This document shows positions 1 to 14,400 of a DNA stretch of 64,000 nt, piece after piece (position 1 is the stretch's first letter; every line of letters starts with the position of its first letter). A model generated the notes under the pieces. It was not told the DNA's origin, ran no database searches, and saw only the letters and a list, made by a program, of their open reading frames with translations. This DNA is from Siphonodentalium dalli. Lineage: Eukaryota > Mollusca > Scaphopoda > Gadilida > Siphonodentaliidae. The translations under genes and the position numbers were made by a program. Where the stretch lies: the NCBI GenBank assembly GCA_032622095.1, contig CP136067.1:122301030-122365029 (forward strand), given 5' to 3'.

Positions 1-42
1 GATGATAACAACAGGTGTCTGATTAGATAACTGAATGCTTAT

Positions 43-442
43 TTAACCCTTTACCCAACAAACCGGCCAAAACCGGCCAAATAAAGCTTCAACAGCCTAA
101 AATATCTTCGGACTGTCTCATTAGAACCATACAAATATGGATATCATTGGAACCGGCTCCTTGACCACATTGTGATAGTTACAGTTATGCCTTGTGCCAA
201 TGCATTCTCTTATATATGCGAGTCGACCATAGGTCGCCTCGCATATATAAGAGAATGCATTGGCCTAAAAAAAATCTTTTTTTAACACTTTTTACCATTT
301 TTTCTTACATTCTTTAACAATTTTATAATTTTTAATGTGTTAAGCCAATGCATTCTCTTATATATGCGAGGCGACCTATGGTCGACTCGCATATATAAGA
401 GAATGCATTGGCACAGGGCCGTTCTGTTGGGTAAAGGGTTAA
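43..442. mobile_element. TTAA-flanked piggyBac-type MITE (CCCTTTA-ended), full copy
   Basis: TTAACCCTTTACCCAACAA (43) to TTGGGTAAAGGGTTAA (442) with two hairpins (loop GTCGACCATAGGTCGCC) and the unique segment AAACCGGCCAAATAAAGC. TTAA target plus CCCTTT ends are typical of piggyBac-class elements. Confidence 0.88.
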
Positions 443-535
443 TGAGGTTTTGTCAATTATTGAGATAAATTGAAAACAAATCTCGAGCAGGTTACCAAAT
501 TGACGGCAGTTATTAGTACTCATCTCGAGCAATTA

Positions 536-716
536 ACAAATTTCAAAAATCAATATCTAATAACTCTGAGCTTTGTTTGATGGGTTCCTCGACTCGAATC
601 AAATATGTTTTACCCCCAAAGCCAAAGAAATAGTAATATAGGACCCTCTGATCGGATTGTTGTTGTTGGAATCTGTTGAGATGGGGACCCTGTTTACGGA
701 TTGAGTACCTTTAAGC
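536..716. repeat. CAATCCGAT/CCAAAGCCA family, inverted half copy
   Basis: GGGTTCCTCGACTCGAATCA, CCCCCAAAGCCAAAGAAATA and GGATTGAGTACCTTTAA match the right arm of 29775-30190. It forms the spacer between two inverted MITE copies. Confidence 0.75.
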
Positions 717-774
717 GGAATTTTATTTATCAATCATTTGTTTTCAATTTATCTCAATAATTGACAAAACCTCA

Positions 775-1051
775 TTAACCCTTTACCCAACAGAACGGCC
801 CTGTGCCAATGCATTCTCTTATATATGCGAGTCGACCATAGGTCGCCTCGCATATATAAGAGAATGCATTGGCTTAACACATTAAAACTTATAAAATTGT
901 TAAAGAATGTAAGAAAAAATGGTAAAAAGTGTTAAAAAAAGATTTTTTTTAAGCCAATGCATTCTCTTATATATGCGAGGCGACCTATGGTCGACTCGCA
1001 TATATAAGAGAATGCATTGGCACAGGGCCCTTCTGTTGGGTAAAGGGTTAA
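775..1051. mobile_element. TTAA-flanked piggyBac-type MITE, second copy, inverted relative to the first
   Basis: TTAACCCTTTACCCAACAGA to TTGGGTAAAGGGTTAA. Both ends carry the GCCCTTCTG/CAGAACGGCC-type terminus, lacking the unique 150-bp segment. Its left flank (738-774) is the complement of the right flank of the first copy. Confidence 0.85.
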
Positions 1052-2270
1052 CACAATTGAGTGAACAATGGTGACTTCACAGAGATTACAGCACTGACAT
1101 TTTGTTTTCACATCAATCTTTGTGCTGAATTGGACTCTTATTTTTACGATCACTGTCAAGACTAAACACTAATTAGATAAACGTACAAGATGGTAGTGTA
1201 TTGTCACCAGTACAGTTTTAATCAACATGTCAGAACGAATGAGCCGTTAACGAAAATGGCCACTCAGATTTGAATGTATAGACTAGAAATTTAAACTTGT
1301 AAAGGATCTCCAGTCTATACACCTTAAGCCAACACGAGTTCAGCATCATTCAAGTTTGTCCAATCTACCGCACGTGCGTTCAGTTGGTATCGCTTTCCTT
1401 GTTCGTATTTTGGTGGTAAAAATTAATGTAATCGTTCACTTGTGGACAAGAAAAACTGTCCGATGTTCGGAATATAGAGTTTCCGGATTACAGAGGTAAT
1501 TTTTAGTGAGAATGCACTTGGGTGACAATTTGTTCGGTTTGGAGAGGGATTCGGTTTATAGAGGGTCCGGGTTGGAGAGGTTTTACTGTACAAGCATGCA
1601 ATCTTGAGCATAATGATTCATGTTCAATTGTGTGAAAAATTCAGATAATAAGTTCAACAAACGGCCATAGGTTCTAAGGGAACTACAATTTCAATGAGTA
1701 TATAGTATAGAAAGTATTAATATTGTTTCTTTTCATGAATATAATCATCAGGATGACCTATGAACCCAGTCATCTTATGTTTTGACAGTCTGATATTGGC
1801 TTTCAAATGAAGTAATTTTACTTGGTTATGATTTTATAACTGAATGGGAGAATCCATTTAGATTTGAAGGGTTTAAATTTGGTTGCCCGATTGCCGTAAA
1901 TAATATAAGATCATTCTCAATATTATGTTTTCATACTTATATTTGATTTTGGATGTCGCAACATGAATATGACTCATGAACTTGGCTTTTCCTGAATAAA
2001 TATGAAATTTAGTCATTTTCGGCACTAAGAAATCTAGGTCATGTTATGTCACCCACAGGCCTATGGAATTTCTTGAAATAAACGTACAGCTATAAAAAGA
2101 AACTTTAAGAAAGATAGATACAGTTTGTATTTGCAAGTAACTGTTCTTAATTCATATTTCTTATTTTATGCACAATAATATAGTAGAAACTAGAAAATAT
2201 CTTTGAATTATATTAGTCATAGATTGTTCCATGAAGAGAGACTTGTATCTTTAAAAATATATATTTTCAG

Positions 2271-2459
2271 CACCACCTGCATTTGATAAGAAGATTCCTG
2301 ATCAGACGATTGAGTGCGGTGAGCCATTCAAGCTGAAGATTCCATTCAGCGGGTCAGGTCCATTTGAGGTCAAGGTCAAGAAAGACAACAAGGAAATACA
2401 TGACAACAACAGAATTAGAATCTCTGCATTTGATGATTACGTCACAATTGGTATCAAAG
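2271..2459 (+). CDS. Twitchin exon: Ig domain, first two thirds
   Basis: Enters in phase 1 after TTTTCAG and ends in phase 1 at AAAG|GTGTGT. It encodes PPAFDKKIPDQTIECGEPF and onward, the A to E strands of an I-set Ig domain. The usual core Trp and first Cys are replaced by hydrophobic residues (KLKIPF; VKVKKD), as happens in some A-band Ig repeats. The last strands are on the next exon. Confidence 0.92.
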
Positions 2460-5400
2460 GTGTGTACTCTGATCAAAATTAGTTAAAATTCCTGAGATTT
2501 GATTTACAATGGAATAAATTGCGAATATGAAAAGATTCTTTCATTGAACGAACCCCAAAATGATGTATACATAATTTGGTAAGAGGCTCAAGACATACAT
2601 GTGTGGAAGATTTCCGACCAATTTTGTCAGTCTAGCGCTGAAATTACGTGTTTTGTTTCTTATATTTTTCGATAAATTTGAGATTGTTTCGTTTTTGTCG
2701 GATATAAATTTGTAATCAGCTGTCGCACAAAAATGGCACATGTAGACAATGGGAAGAACATCTACAGTTGTCTTCGCTCAGAAACATTTATGGTACTTTA
2801 TAATTTTGATGTTTAAAACAAAGAGAAAGCAGTGTGTGAAGTTTTTAAATTGTTTCATGTTAAGATAACACAATATACCTTTTCTGGAAGTTGTGCGTCT
2901 TATTTTTATTCCGTTTCCGATTCCAGAACTGCAATGAATACAAATGTTGCAATATTTGATCGGGGCCCAATCATTGTGATCGAAGTTGCATTTTGTATGA
3001 CTTCAATGCATCTTTCTGGATCATATAATGCTCATATAAAGGTAGTTCAGGTATTTATCGACCTATTTCAATACTGGAACAAATTCAAAAGCGAATATTA
3101 TAAGGAGTATTTTTGAGTGCAAACCGCCATGTGGCTTCAAGTTACAAAACTATACATTGGAATAGTACATTCTCCATTTCCTGAGATCTTCATGTAGTAT
3201 AGAGGACAGGCAGAGAGTCACCTCCAGATTCTATTTCATCAATTTATAGGGATGTTTGGATAATAGTATCAGCTAAAAGATTATTACCCTTCCATGACTG
3301 GTGCTTCCTGATATTTTGTGAAATCCCTGTGCCAAATTAATGCATTCTCTTATATATGTGAGTCTCCCATAGGGAGCCTCGCATATATAAGAGAATGCAT
3401 TGGCCTAACAATATTTACCTTGACCTTGTAAGCCAGTGCATTCTGTTATATAAGCAATGCTCACTATAGCAGAGTCACATATATAAGAGAATGCACATGG
3501 TCTTTAATGCTGCAAACAGTGCAGCTCTTGTCATGAAAGGGTTAACATTTCTTGTAAATGCTATCACTATTTTACCTTCTAATAGTGATAATTTTCATTT
3601 ATTTTCAATACTTTTTTTTTTGCAGAGGCTATCATGGATGATGCTGGCAAATACATGATTGAACTCTCCAGCGAAAACGGAGAAGCTTCAACAAGCTTTG
3701 ATGTCAAGACTGTCAGTAAGTGATCTGTGTGGATATTATCATAAGATAGCGTAATGCCCTAAATAATCGACTTCTTAACCACAGCAAAATTATGGGTAAC
3801 TTTTCAGGATTTAGTCGGAAATATGGCTTGTTGCCATTCATCGGAAAGCTCTCTGCTGTGGTTAAGAAATCGATTATTTAGGGCATTACTGTAGCTAAAA
3901 AGGACAACCCAATTCCAAGAAAACATGCTTAATGATTTTTATTCCATTTGTCACTGGCTTCCGATCAACTCTTGCAGCAAGCTGAGATTATCTCAAATAT
4001 ATGACTGGCCAGTGCTGTTTTGTCTTCACATGGTTAAACAGAACTTTCTGGATTGGAAATTGGTGTCTACGTTGTTATTTTTTGGACACATTTTTAACAT
4101 AAACTTAATTTTTAATGAATATCTACCATACAAGTAAAAGAAGTTTGATATACCAACAATTAATACTTACTTTAATACTCTTAGGTCCACCAGAGAAGCC
4201 AACAGGACCATTAAATGTGTCCGACATTACAAAGAATGCCTGCCGTCTTCAATGGAAAGCACCAAAGGAAGACGGTGGTGCAAGAATCACTCATTACCTT
4301 GTGGAGAGGCAGGAAACAGGAAAGCCATACTGGGTTACTGTCTCTTCATTGTGCAAGGTAAGAAAATATTTTAAACAAGCCTAAATTTAGTGTGTCTAAA
4401 TCACTCAATTCACCCTCTGGGAACCTCGTTCTGCTTAGGCATCAACTGCTACAGGAGTCATAGGATCAGATTGAAGTCCCCCACCTCGATTATGCATTTT
4501 ATCTTCTGCAAATTAAGGGATATAGAAACTGAACAGAAGGAAAAAAGTAACTAAATTTAATTTAATTTGAGACTATAGATACTTCCCAGAAGATGAGGTC
4601 TAAGCAGAATGAGGTCCCCTGAGGAAATATGGCTTGTTGCCATTCATCGGAAAGCTCACACTGAGAGCTTTCCGATGAATGGCAACAAGCCATATTTCCG
4701 ACTAAATCCTGAAAACTTACCCATAATTCTGCTGTGGTTGAGGAGTCGATTATATAGGTCATTACTGTATCTGTGTTGATATGTGCTCCTTTGTCCATTA
4801 ACACTTTGACTGCCAGCAGTCAATATTCTTCAGTATCAAACTGTTTCTGTAGGTTTCCATACCAGTTAGTCATCTAATCCACACAATTTGAGGTTGAATC
4901 ATTACTGTGGTACCAATTGGAATGAAATTTCATGCATGATGTCATTTATGTTACGCAAGCTATCTGGATCGCTCTAGTGCATTATGGGTGAAATTACCAC
5001 ACAGATTGAAGTAACGTAATCAACCAAAATATAGCTATAGGTGTGTAATAACCCTTTCATGAAGGGAGGTGCGCTGGTGCAACATTAAAGACCCTGTACC
5101 AGTGCATTCTCTTATATATGCGAGTCTGCTTACAAGATCAAGTTAATTATTGTTAGGCCAATGCATTCTCTTATGTATGCGAGGCGCCCCTTGGGCAACT
5201 CGCTTATATAAGAGAATGAATTGACACAGAGTTTTCGCTAAATTTCAGGAAACTAGTCATGAAAGTGTTAAATTTATATGTCGTTATTCTTCTCATTACC
5301 AGGGCACAGATTTGAATGTGCAAGGATTGTATGAGAACAATGAGTACAAATTCCGTGTTGCAGCTGTTAATGAAATCGGGAACAGCGAGTACCTAACGGC

Positions 5401-8400
5401 TGAAAACGCTATTATTGCTAAGATGCCTTTCGGTGAGTTGAATTTGTCGTTAAGGTGGTCTTGTAATGGAATATTTTACTGTTGGTCAGTCTTCCCCATG
5501 AAGCGGGCGCTATTGCGCTCGCGCCCGGCAGCGCCCGCAATTTCATTTTCCCTGGCTCAAAGTATCGCTCCCGTCTTTTTTCATAGTGGAAACCGGCGCT
5601 TTAGTGTGAACTTCTGACCGGAATGTATTCTCACTGGAAACTCCGGGAAATTGTATCGAACGTACCACATTTTGAAAATAAAATAAATAATCATGGTTTT
5701 CCTGTCACTGTTCCTATCATGGATGTTTAAACAATATTTTGGTTATGAGACTGAGAACAGGGATGGCAAAACAATCATCACGAAAGATTATTGTAAAGCA
5801 TGCGCCAAGCATTCGGACCGCGTTCGGAAAAATACTTATCGGGAAAGTACGAAACGGCAGCCGGTTCGTCTTTTATTTCCAAATGGACTCTGGAGCGGCA
5901 ATTAAACACCAAAAGCCACCTGAGTGCTGTGATTTCCAGCAACTTGATGCCGAAAATAGTACAACAACTAGTCGTAGTTGAATTATTTATTAATAAAATT
6001 TCATGGACCCTACATGTAATTGACTTGGCATTCATTGTAATAAGACCCCAGGGAATAATACTTTAAGTCAACACAAACACAAAGTAGAAACAACAACATG
6101 TACTTGTACATTGTAAATTTTAATATGTAAAACAGTAATAACTATTTAATTTACCAATAATATGAAGTTAATGAACATTTATTCATTTATGAATTGCGGG
6201 AGCAATTGCTCCCGTAACCTGTTATGCAGGAGTAATTTATTACTCCCGCGAGGAATTCTTTGTGAGGAGGACTGGTTGGTAGGCATAGGATATTTTCAGG
6301 GAATTTCTTTTTTTTTATAAATTTTTTCTAAAAAATACAAATAGATAAACTTATTGCAGAGAAATATTGTCAAGTAAATATATTTTTAGATAGACAAAAC
6401 AATATTAATATTTTAATAAATTTGAGTAGTAGGCAAAGTTTTTACTTTTTTATACTAAACACTGGCTACTTATTTGAAGAAAGGTGGCATTGAGGTGATT
6501 CGACAACGTTTAAATTTTTTGTGCTATTTAAGTTGCTTAGCATATTTCTTTTGCCTGTTCTCTTGACTAACCTGGGAAACTAGTCCAAAGTTAGATATTG
6601 TTGCAACATTGTAACTGAAATTCTACATGGGACCCATGTAATTTTCAATTGCGCTACTAGTCCATATGTGACCCGCCATATCAAATCCAGTCGTAAGTCG
6701 GGATTTTTTTACCCTGTGCCAATGCATTCTCGTATATATGCGAGGCGACCTATGGTCACGAAAAAATATGGCTTTAAAATGACTTGGGTCATTAGTTTTC
6801 AAAAATATTAAGTTACAATAATTTTTCCATCCAATAGACAAACCAGACTCTCCAGGAATACCTGATGTCACAGAGGTCGGAGGTGATTTCGTCAGCCTGT
6901 CCTGGGAGAAACCTCGCTCCGATGGAGGAGGAAGAATCACTGGATACTTGGTCGATAAGCGCGAGCACGGCACGGAAAACTGGATCAGAGTCAACAACAA
7001 ACCAATTACAACAACCATCCATAACATCCCAAATCTCATCGAGGATAAGAAATATGAATTCCAGATCACTGCTATTAATGAAGCCGGCCACAGTAAGCCA
7101 TCGACGGCGTCCAACTCCGTCAAGATCAAGGATCCTCTAGGTGGGTTGCATTAAGTATTATATGTCGGCAATATTGGTTTAAAGTTAGGCCAATATAAAT
7201 AAATTGCAAGATTTACATCAAATTTTTTGGAGAAATGGCGCGGGAAAGCGAATTAAATTTTATATATCTTATTCTTCCTAACATAAATGGTCATGGAGAG
7301 TTCTAGATATTGAAGCAGTATCCTGTGATTTAGATTGTCCAACAGTCTATTGTATTATTTTCTGTTAACCCTTTATCCAACAGAACGGCCCTGTGCCAAT
7401 GCATTCTCTTATATATGCGAATCGACCATAGGTCGCCTCGCATATATAAGAGAATGCATTGGCTTAACACATTAAAAATTATAAAATTGTTAAAGAATGT
7501 AAGAAAAAATGGTAAAAAGTGTTAAAAAAAAGATTTTGTTTAGGCCAATGCATTCTCTTATATATGCGAGGCGACCTATGGTCGACTCGCATATATAAGA
7601 GAATGCATTGGCACAGGGCATAACTGTAACTATCACAATGTGGTCAAGGAGCCGGTTCCAATGATATCCATATTTGTATGGTTCTATTGAGACAGACCGA
7701 AGATATTTTAGGCTGTTGAAGCTTTATTTGGCCGGTTTGTTGGGTAAAGGGTTAAATTGCATTCTTGCAAATAAACTATCTATCTGTCTATCTATCTATC
7801 AAAATAGACTGATTAATGAGTCATTGAAATGTAATTTATTATTGGACAAAAACCTCAACAACATCCGGTGTACCATTTTGTAAAACACAACTTTTGAACT
7901 ATACAAGATTTAGTCACTTATTTGTCATTTATAAACAAAAAAAGATTGATTCCACCAATGAGATCATGACATATACAGTAATGCCCTAAATAATCGACTC
8001 CTTAACAACAGCAGAATTATGGGTAACTTTTCATGATTTTGTCGGAAATATGGCTTGTTGCCATTCATCGGAAAGCTCTCAGTGAGAGCTTTCCGATGAA
8101 TGGCAACAAGCCATATCTCCGACTAAATACTGAAAAGTTACCATAATTCTGCTGTGGTTAAGGAGTCGATTATTTAGGGCCTTACTGTAATTCATATGAA
8201 TGAATGATGTATGCTGCTAATTTTGGTTCAAAATTAAAAAAAAAAATACCTGAATTGTGTGGGATAGCGTCACTAAATTCACCCTCTGGGGACCTCATTC
8301 TGCATATGCCAGACACACTATTTCCTGACTTGGCTCTCACTATGTTGACATGAAATTTTTTTATTCTGCAGCTGCGACAGTGCCACGATTCAATGCTCCA

Positions 8401-11400
8401 CTCCGGAAGACTTTGGCTGTAGAAGGAAAGACTGCACGCTTCGAGTGTACAGTAGAAGGCAGTCCCGCACCAACAATCACATGGTTTGTTGCATTCATAA
8501 GTTCTGTGAAGTTTTCTTGTCAATGACAACCTTTGAATTTCCCATATCGATTATGGCAGAACCAAATTAAAATTTCATTAATTTTGAAATCATGATAAGT
8601 CAAATATGTATGATTTATCTAGGGCAATGTGTTACAAGTTAGAAAGCTATTCAACTTTTGGCATTAAATTTATATAAGAAGAATTTGTTCAGGGTAAATT
8701 TACATATTTTACACTGAATTTTTATTCTATGAAAAATTTACAATTTAGCAGAAGATCAATGTTTAGTACAAACTTCCCAGACTTTAAAACTATGTTGTGG
8801 GATTGAACAAATATTTCCACTGACCTGCAATGTCTCGTGGGCAGTTGACCTCTACAATCATTGTTATTGTATTCGTGCTCACAACGTAGACACGTTTGTA
8901 ATATTATTTATTGGAATCAAAACAGGAACATCATACACATTAGTTCACAACTATAAAACATGACAATTGGGTTTTACAAAGAGAGGTATAAATCAATTTA
9001 GTGGGTTAGACTAAGATTTTAAGGACACCTGGTTATCATATCTCAAAGGTCCAGGTGCTCCTCTGTTCATGGTGCCATGCTGGCTAATTATTCTCAGTTT
9101 AAAATAAATGTTTCTGTATATCAGCTCTATGTGAAAACATCTATATTTATGATATCGTTCAATGAATAGGTACAAGGGATTAAGAGAATTAAGCGATTGT
9201 CCAAAATACGAGCTGCAGATAGAAGGAGACAAACACATCCTCGTCATCAAGGATGTTTACGGTGAAGACGCAGACGAATATGTCTGTAAGGCAACAAACA
9301 GAGGCGGATCTAAATCAACAAGGGCTGATTTAGAAGTAAAATGTGAGTTTATATTACTTTATTTTGTGAGGCGACAGACAACACTATTAAAAAGCTTGTT
9401 CACTGTAACTAATAAAAAGAATATCTGTCCACATTATTATATCCATGAAAAATTTCCTTTTAGGAAATTAATTTTTGAAGTTATGAGCATGGTAACATAA
9501 ATTACCCTAAAACTAGCTTACATGACATATATGTCATTCCACCCACCAATGACATATATGTCGTTCTACCCACTAAGGGTTACAGATCCTGTGCCAGTGC
9601 ATTCTCTTATATATAATATCCGAGTCTCCCATAGTATACCTCACATATATAAGAGAATGCATTGGCACAGGGTTTTCACAAAATTTCAGAAGCTCCAGTC
9701 ATGGAATGGTTAATGATTTCTCTTTCCATAATTTTTTTCAGCTCCTCCCAAGATCAACGTCCCAGCAAGGTTCAAGGATGTCAGCACTTTCGAGAAGGGA
9801 GAGACAATTGTGCTGAAGATCCCGTTCACTGGTAACCCGAAACCAGACATCAAATGGTTACGCGATGGAGAGCCCTTCCATGGAGTACGGTTCCACCAAG
9901 AGGTGACAGACAGGCACGCTATTCTGTCAATCAAGGACGTATCCAAGGATGACGACGGTCCTTATAGACTGCAGCTGGATAACGACATCGGTACCGACAG
10001 TGTCATCATCAAGATGCAGGTCAATGGTAAGAGTTACTTTTCTTCTTAGTTTTGTTGGCTATTATTGAAAACAAGATTCAAGTTTAGCAAGAGAAGCCTA
10101 ATATAGTAATGCCCTAAATAATCAACTCCTTAACCACATAAGAATTATGGGTAACTTTTCAGGATTTAGTCGGAAATATGACTTTTTGCCATTCATCGGA
10201 AAGCTCTCACCCATAATTCTGCTGTGGTTAAGGAGTTGATTATTTAGGGCATTACTGTATCTTAGTATAGTTACCTCGATAGTACCGATAAACTAAAAAA
10301 TACTAAAAACTCCGAAACCCGAAAGGACATGTACCTCAACCACTTGAAAAAAGCACTCAACAAATAATTTATTAAGATAAAACCCTCCCAAAAATCTTAT
10401 TCAACCCTTACAACAAGAATCCAACAACACATTAGGGATATATTAAATACGCCAAAAGCTAGTCAGTAAACACTTCGACCATTCATATCGTGTCATAAAA
10501 GTCTCACTTACTGACCCAGACATCGAGAACAACACTTGACGTCAACAAAATATATTATAACACTGGATGTTCCAACTAAGGACGAAATAACCAGAGGGCA
10601 TGAACAGGCTCACCTTCTGGTGAACAATATTAATTTCTATTATGAAAACAGCATGGCTATATTGGAATCAGCTTGTCCGTCTGTCCATGGATGAAATTTT
10701 GTCCGAGCTTGTGTTCCTATCATTTCAGTCAAAAAAGTTACCTCAGAATTGGAGTATTAAACTATGAATACTTCATTAGGCCATTTAATCGACATATAGT
10801 CTTCAAACTTATCCCTTTCATGACGCTATTGGCGCTGTTGCCTGTGCATTCTCTTATATATGCGAGGTTCCAAAAGGACAAAGCCTAGAATATATAAGAG
10901 AATTCACTGGCACAGGGTTTTCGCAAAATTTCAGTAAGATCCTGTCATGGAAGTGTTAAATATTAAATGATATTATGCATTTATTTACACTTCTTGAAAG
11001 AAGATGCCAAAAAACATACACAAATCATAGTTATGTGATCAAAATTTGTAATAAACTCTACTCAATGATAGTTTATAATTGTTACATTCACAAATATTAA
11101 AACCTGCCCTCAAGTTCTTTTTGAAAAGACATCTTTGTTGTTATTTTATCAAGAAAAAGCACCTAGAAATTATCTTCATTTTTCCACATTGGTGAATCAA
11201 CATGGATCATGAAATATTAAAAGCACTAAATTTATTTAATCTGGATCATGGACATTTTGATAGTGTTATGATTTGGAGTTTAATGTGGACATAAAATATT
11301 GTTTCTTTCCGAACCTGTGCATTAAAATTACATTTATTTACATTTCAGACCATCCAGATCCACCTCGCTTCCCCAAGGTGGAGAACATTAGAGATGACTC

Positions 11401-14400
11401 AGTTGTCCTGTCTTGGAAACCTCCACTCAACGATGGCGGTAGTTTCATTAACGCATACATCATCGAGAAACGTGAGCTGCCCTCGAATAACTGGATCAGG
11501 GTAGCCTCTTCAAGGTTAGTTCTTAATGACATTAGCATTAGATGTCACATCGTATGTTCGGGTTGCACAGTTATAAATGGGCCAAAAGCATGCACACACA
11601 TGCAGATACACAACACATATGACAGGTTTAAGCACACACACGCAGATACACAACACATATGACAGGTTGGTTTTATATAGATAGATTAGTTCTGGTATTG
11701 ATATACATGTATGTGATATTTATGATCAATTGATTTACCTGATTTCTGTGACAATTACAGGTTCCTAATGATTTCAGCATTTTAGAAAAGTAGCTGCCGA
11801 AAATCAAAACATTCACTTCATGTGGCTTAACCCTTTACCCAACAAACTGGCCAAAACCGGCCAAATAAAGCTTCAACAGCCTAAAATATCTTCGGTCTGT
11901 CTCAATAGAACCATACAAATATGGATATCATTGGAACCGGCTCCTTGACCACATTGTGATAGTTACAGTTATGCCCTGTGCCAATCCATTCTCTTATATA
12001 TGCGAGTCGACCATAGGTCGCCTCGCATATATAAGAGAATGCATTGGCCTAAAAAAAATCTTTTTTTACCATTTTTTCTTACATTCTTTAACAATTTTTT
12101 AATTTTTAATGTGTTAAGCCAATGCATTCTCTTATATATGCGAGGCGACCTATGGTCGACTCGCATATATAAGAGAATGAATTGGCACAGGGCCGTTCTG
12201 TTGGGTAAAGGGTTAACATATATATTGTGTATAAAAGATGGTATAATACCAAAGGTTGTTTCTGTTCGCAGATTCGACTTCCATAACATAACTGGCTTGT
12301 CGGCCGGTAAGGAGTACGAATTCAGAGTCGTTGCTGAGAACTTCTATGGTAGAAGTGACCCGTGTGAGGCTACGGCAGCCATCAAAACTGAGGAGGGTAA
12401 ATCAGCCAAGAAGAAGCATGAGGAAGGTGAGTGATGAGTGAAACTATCTTAATTAGAGATCACTTGTCATTTAACTCTTTAAAGATACATAATCTGAATT
12501 AACGCTCCTAAATTACCATTTCTTTGGCTTTGGGGGTCAAACTATTTGATTCCAGTCAAGAGACCCACCCATCAAAGCTCAGAGTTAGCAGATATCAGTT
12601 TTTTAAATCTGTTATTTTCACTACCTGGAATATTTGGCAGCCCAGCAAATATTTGATATTATTTTTTGGTAATTAATCGATTCTGATAACTGAAGCGTCT
12701 TTTTGAAGAAATGTTGTTATTGGAATCTGATGATACGGGGACCATTGAATCTGGATTGTGTACATTTAACGCTTTATACAAAATGCCGTTGAATATCTGG
12801 TGACATTATTTGACATCACTAACCAACTCCCTGGGACGTGATATTATGTTTATATGAATTCCCAAATGTTTTAATTAAAAAAATCATGTAAAATTCTTGA
12901 ATCGTTTGTCTGCAACCATGTTTTGCAGAATCAAATTCATTTGGGAGGAAATTGTTGTGAATTGCATAGTGGGACAATTATGTTGAGTTGTGGATATGAA
13001 TGCTGACCGACTCTCAGTGCGCTGAAGTAGGTTCTTACTCAGCTCAAGACATGTAGAACGCAGCATGACATTTCACATTTGTACTCAGTATAAAGACGTA
13101 TAGATTTCAAGAGTCTTAAGTAATATAATAAAATTATTTAATATAATGCATTATACAGTAAATTAATTTCATGACACTTTAAACTAATTGTTACCCAAGT
13201 AATACACACTATTACTGCTGTTATTCATATCCTCCAATGAGGAAGCAAACCCAGTGCATTATATCCAAATGTATATAAGGATTAGCATACTGATAAGATC
13301 TGTCACCCAACCCTTCCCTTCCCCCATTTTCTTGTCATTCAGTAGCATTTTGTCATCTATTTTCAGATGAATTTGGAAGGAAAATCAGAGGAAAATATGA
13401 TGGACCTAAAATTAATGACTACGACAAATTCTGTAAGTATACAGTATATGAATGTAATCTTTGTGAGTATTAACAGTTCTGTACATATAATCACCACAGC
13501 AGTATAGACTTTGACAGAATTCAATTATAAATAGATATGTTCTGCACCTTAAGAAGTCTGGAAAGATAGAAATCGCTAGCCCACACACAGAAGCCCAAGC
13601 TTATTCTAACACTCTCAGCATGTTATATAACTCCCAGGATTGCCAGATTATTTGAGGGTTAATTCCTAACCTCGGGGTGCAGGTTTTTTATTAATTAATT
13701 ACACCGTTGTTTTGTTTACACAAAACTCAAGTCAATTGAATCGTCAGAAAGGAATTTTAGTATACCTGACAAGAATACTTGTGACAAAACCACTGTAAGT
13801 TTTTGCTGATATTGATTATCTGTCAAACAGAAATGTTTGCATCACCAATCATAAAATTTTAATATATATAACAAATGTGCTTATCAAATTGTTTGCAAAA
13901 TGTATGTCAATGTGGCGACTACTTTTATGAGTATTTTATGTACAATTTTAGGTGACATGGTTGAGCAACAACCTTATTTATGGCTGTAATATAATTTTCT
14001 GATGTCTTTGATTTCAGATGACGATATTTGGAACAAATTTGTCCCTCAGCCTGTGGAGGTTAAACAAGCCAGTGTTTATGATTACTACGATATTCTAGAG
14101 GAATTAGGAAGGTAATACATTGTGCTTAGTGTTTGGAACTTTGATTATGCAAACATTAAATACTACATATCATCAAATAATGTAGCTGAAAGTGAAATCT
14201 AAAGTTATTCTGAAGAAAAATACTAACTTATTGTTCTTATCAGCATTGTTGTAGCAAAAGAAAGCCCATTTTCAGAAAAAAATTATACCATCGTAGCTTC
14301 AATTTACTTTTAGCTTGAACACTCTTTGTTAAAATTATCCGAACACATTGTGTGCCTTTAAATATTTTCTAATTATATGTCACATGTAAGAAAGCAGACC

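Larger units (their letters stand above)
1..2270. other. Intron upstream of first visible exon
   Basis: Partial intron ending in a TTTTCAG acceptor. Positions 43-1051 are occupied by TTAA-flanked palindromic elements arranged as a large inverted duplication. From 1052 to 2270 I see only AT-rich sequence, with a weak remnant (about 1600-1690) resembling the TTCAACAAACG part of the repeat at 62041-62310. No coding signal. Confidence 0.7.

Noticed and set aside
6623-7129. Minus-strand ORF of 168 codons
   Set aside because: Antisense shadow of the FnIII exon 6838-7140 with a MITE fragment; no recognisable domain on the minus strand.
11511-11790. Possible donor duplication for the exon ending 11514 (AGGTTAGTTCTTAATGAC against AGGTTCCTAATGATTTC at 11760)
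   Set aside because: Similarity is short, gapped and 240 bp away; not convincing as a fifth case of donor-seeded repeats.
12000-12434. ORF starting MRVDHRSPRIYKRMHW, also seen at 44666
   Set aside because: The N-terminal part is translated MITE hairpin. Only the end, from 12272, is a real twitchin exon, entered by splicing.
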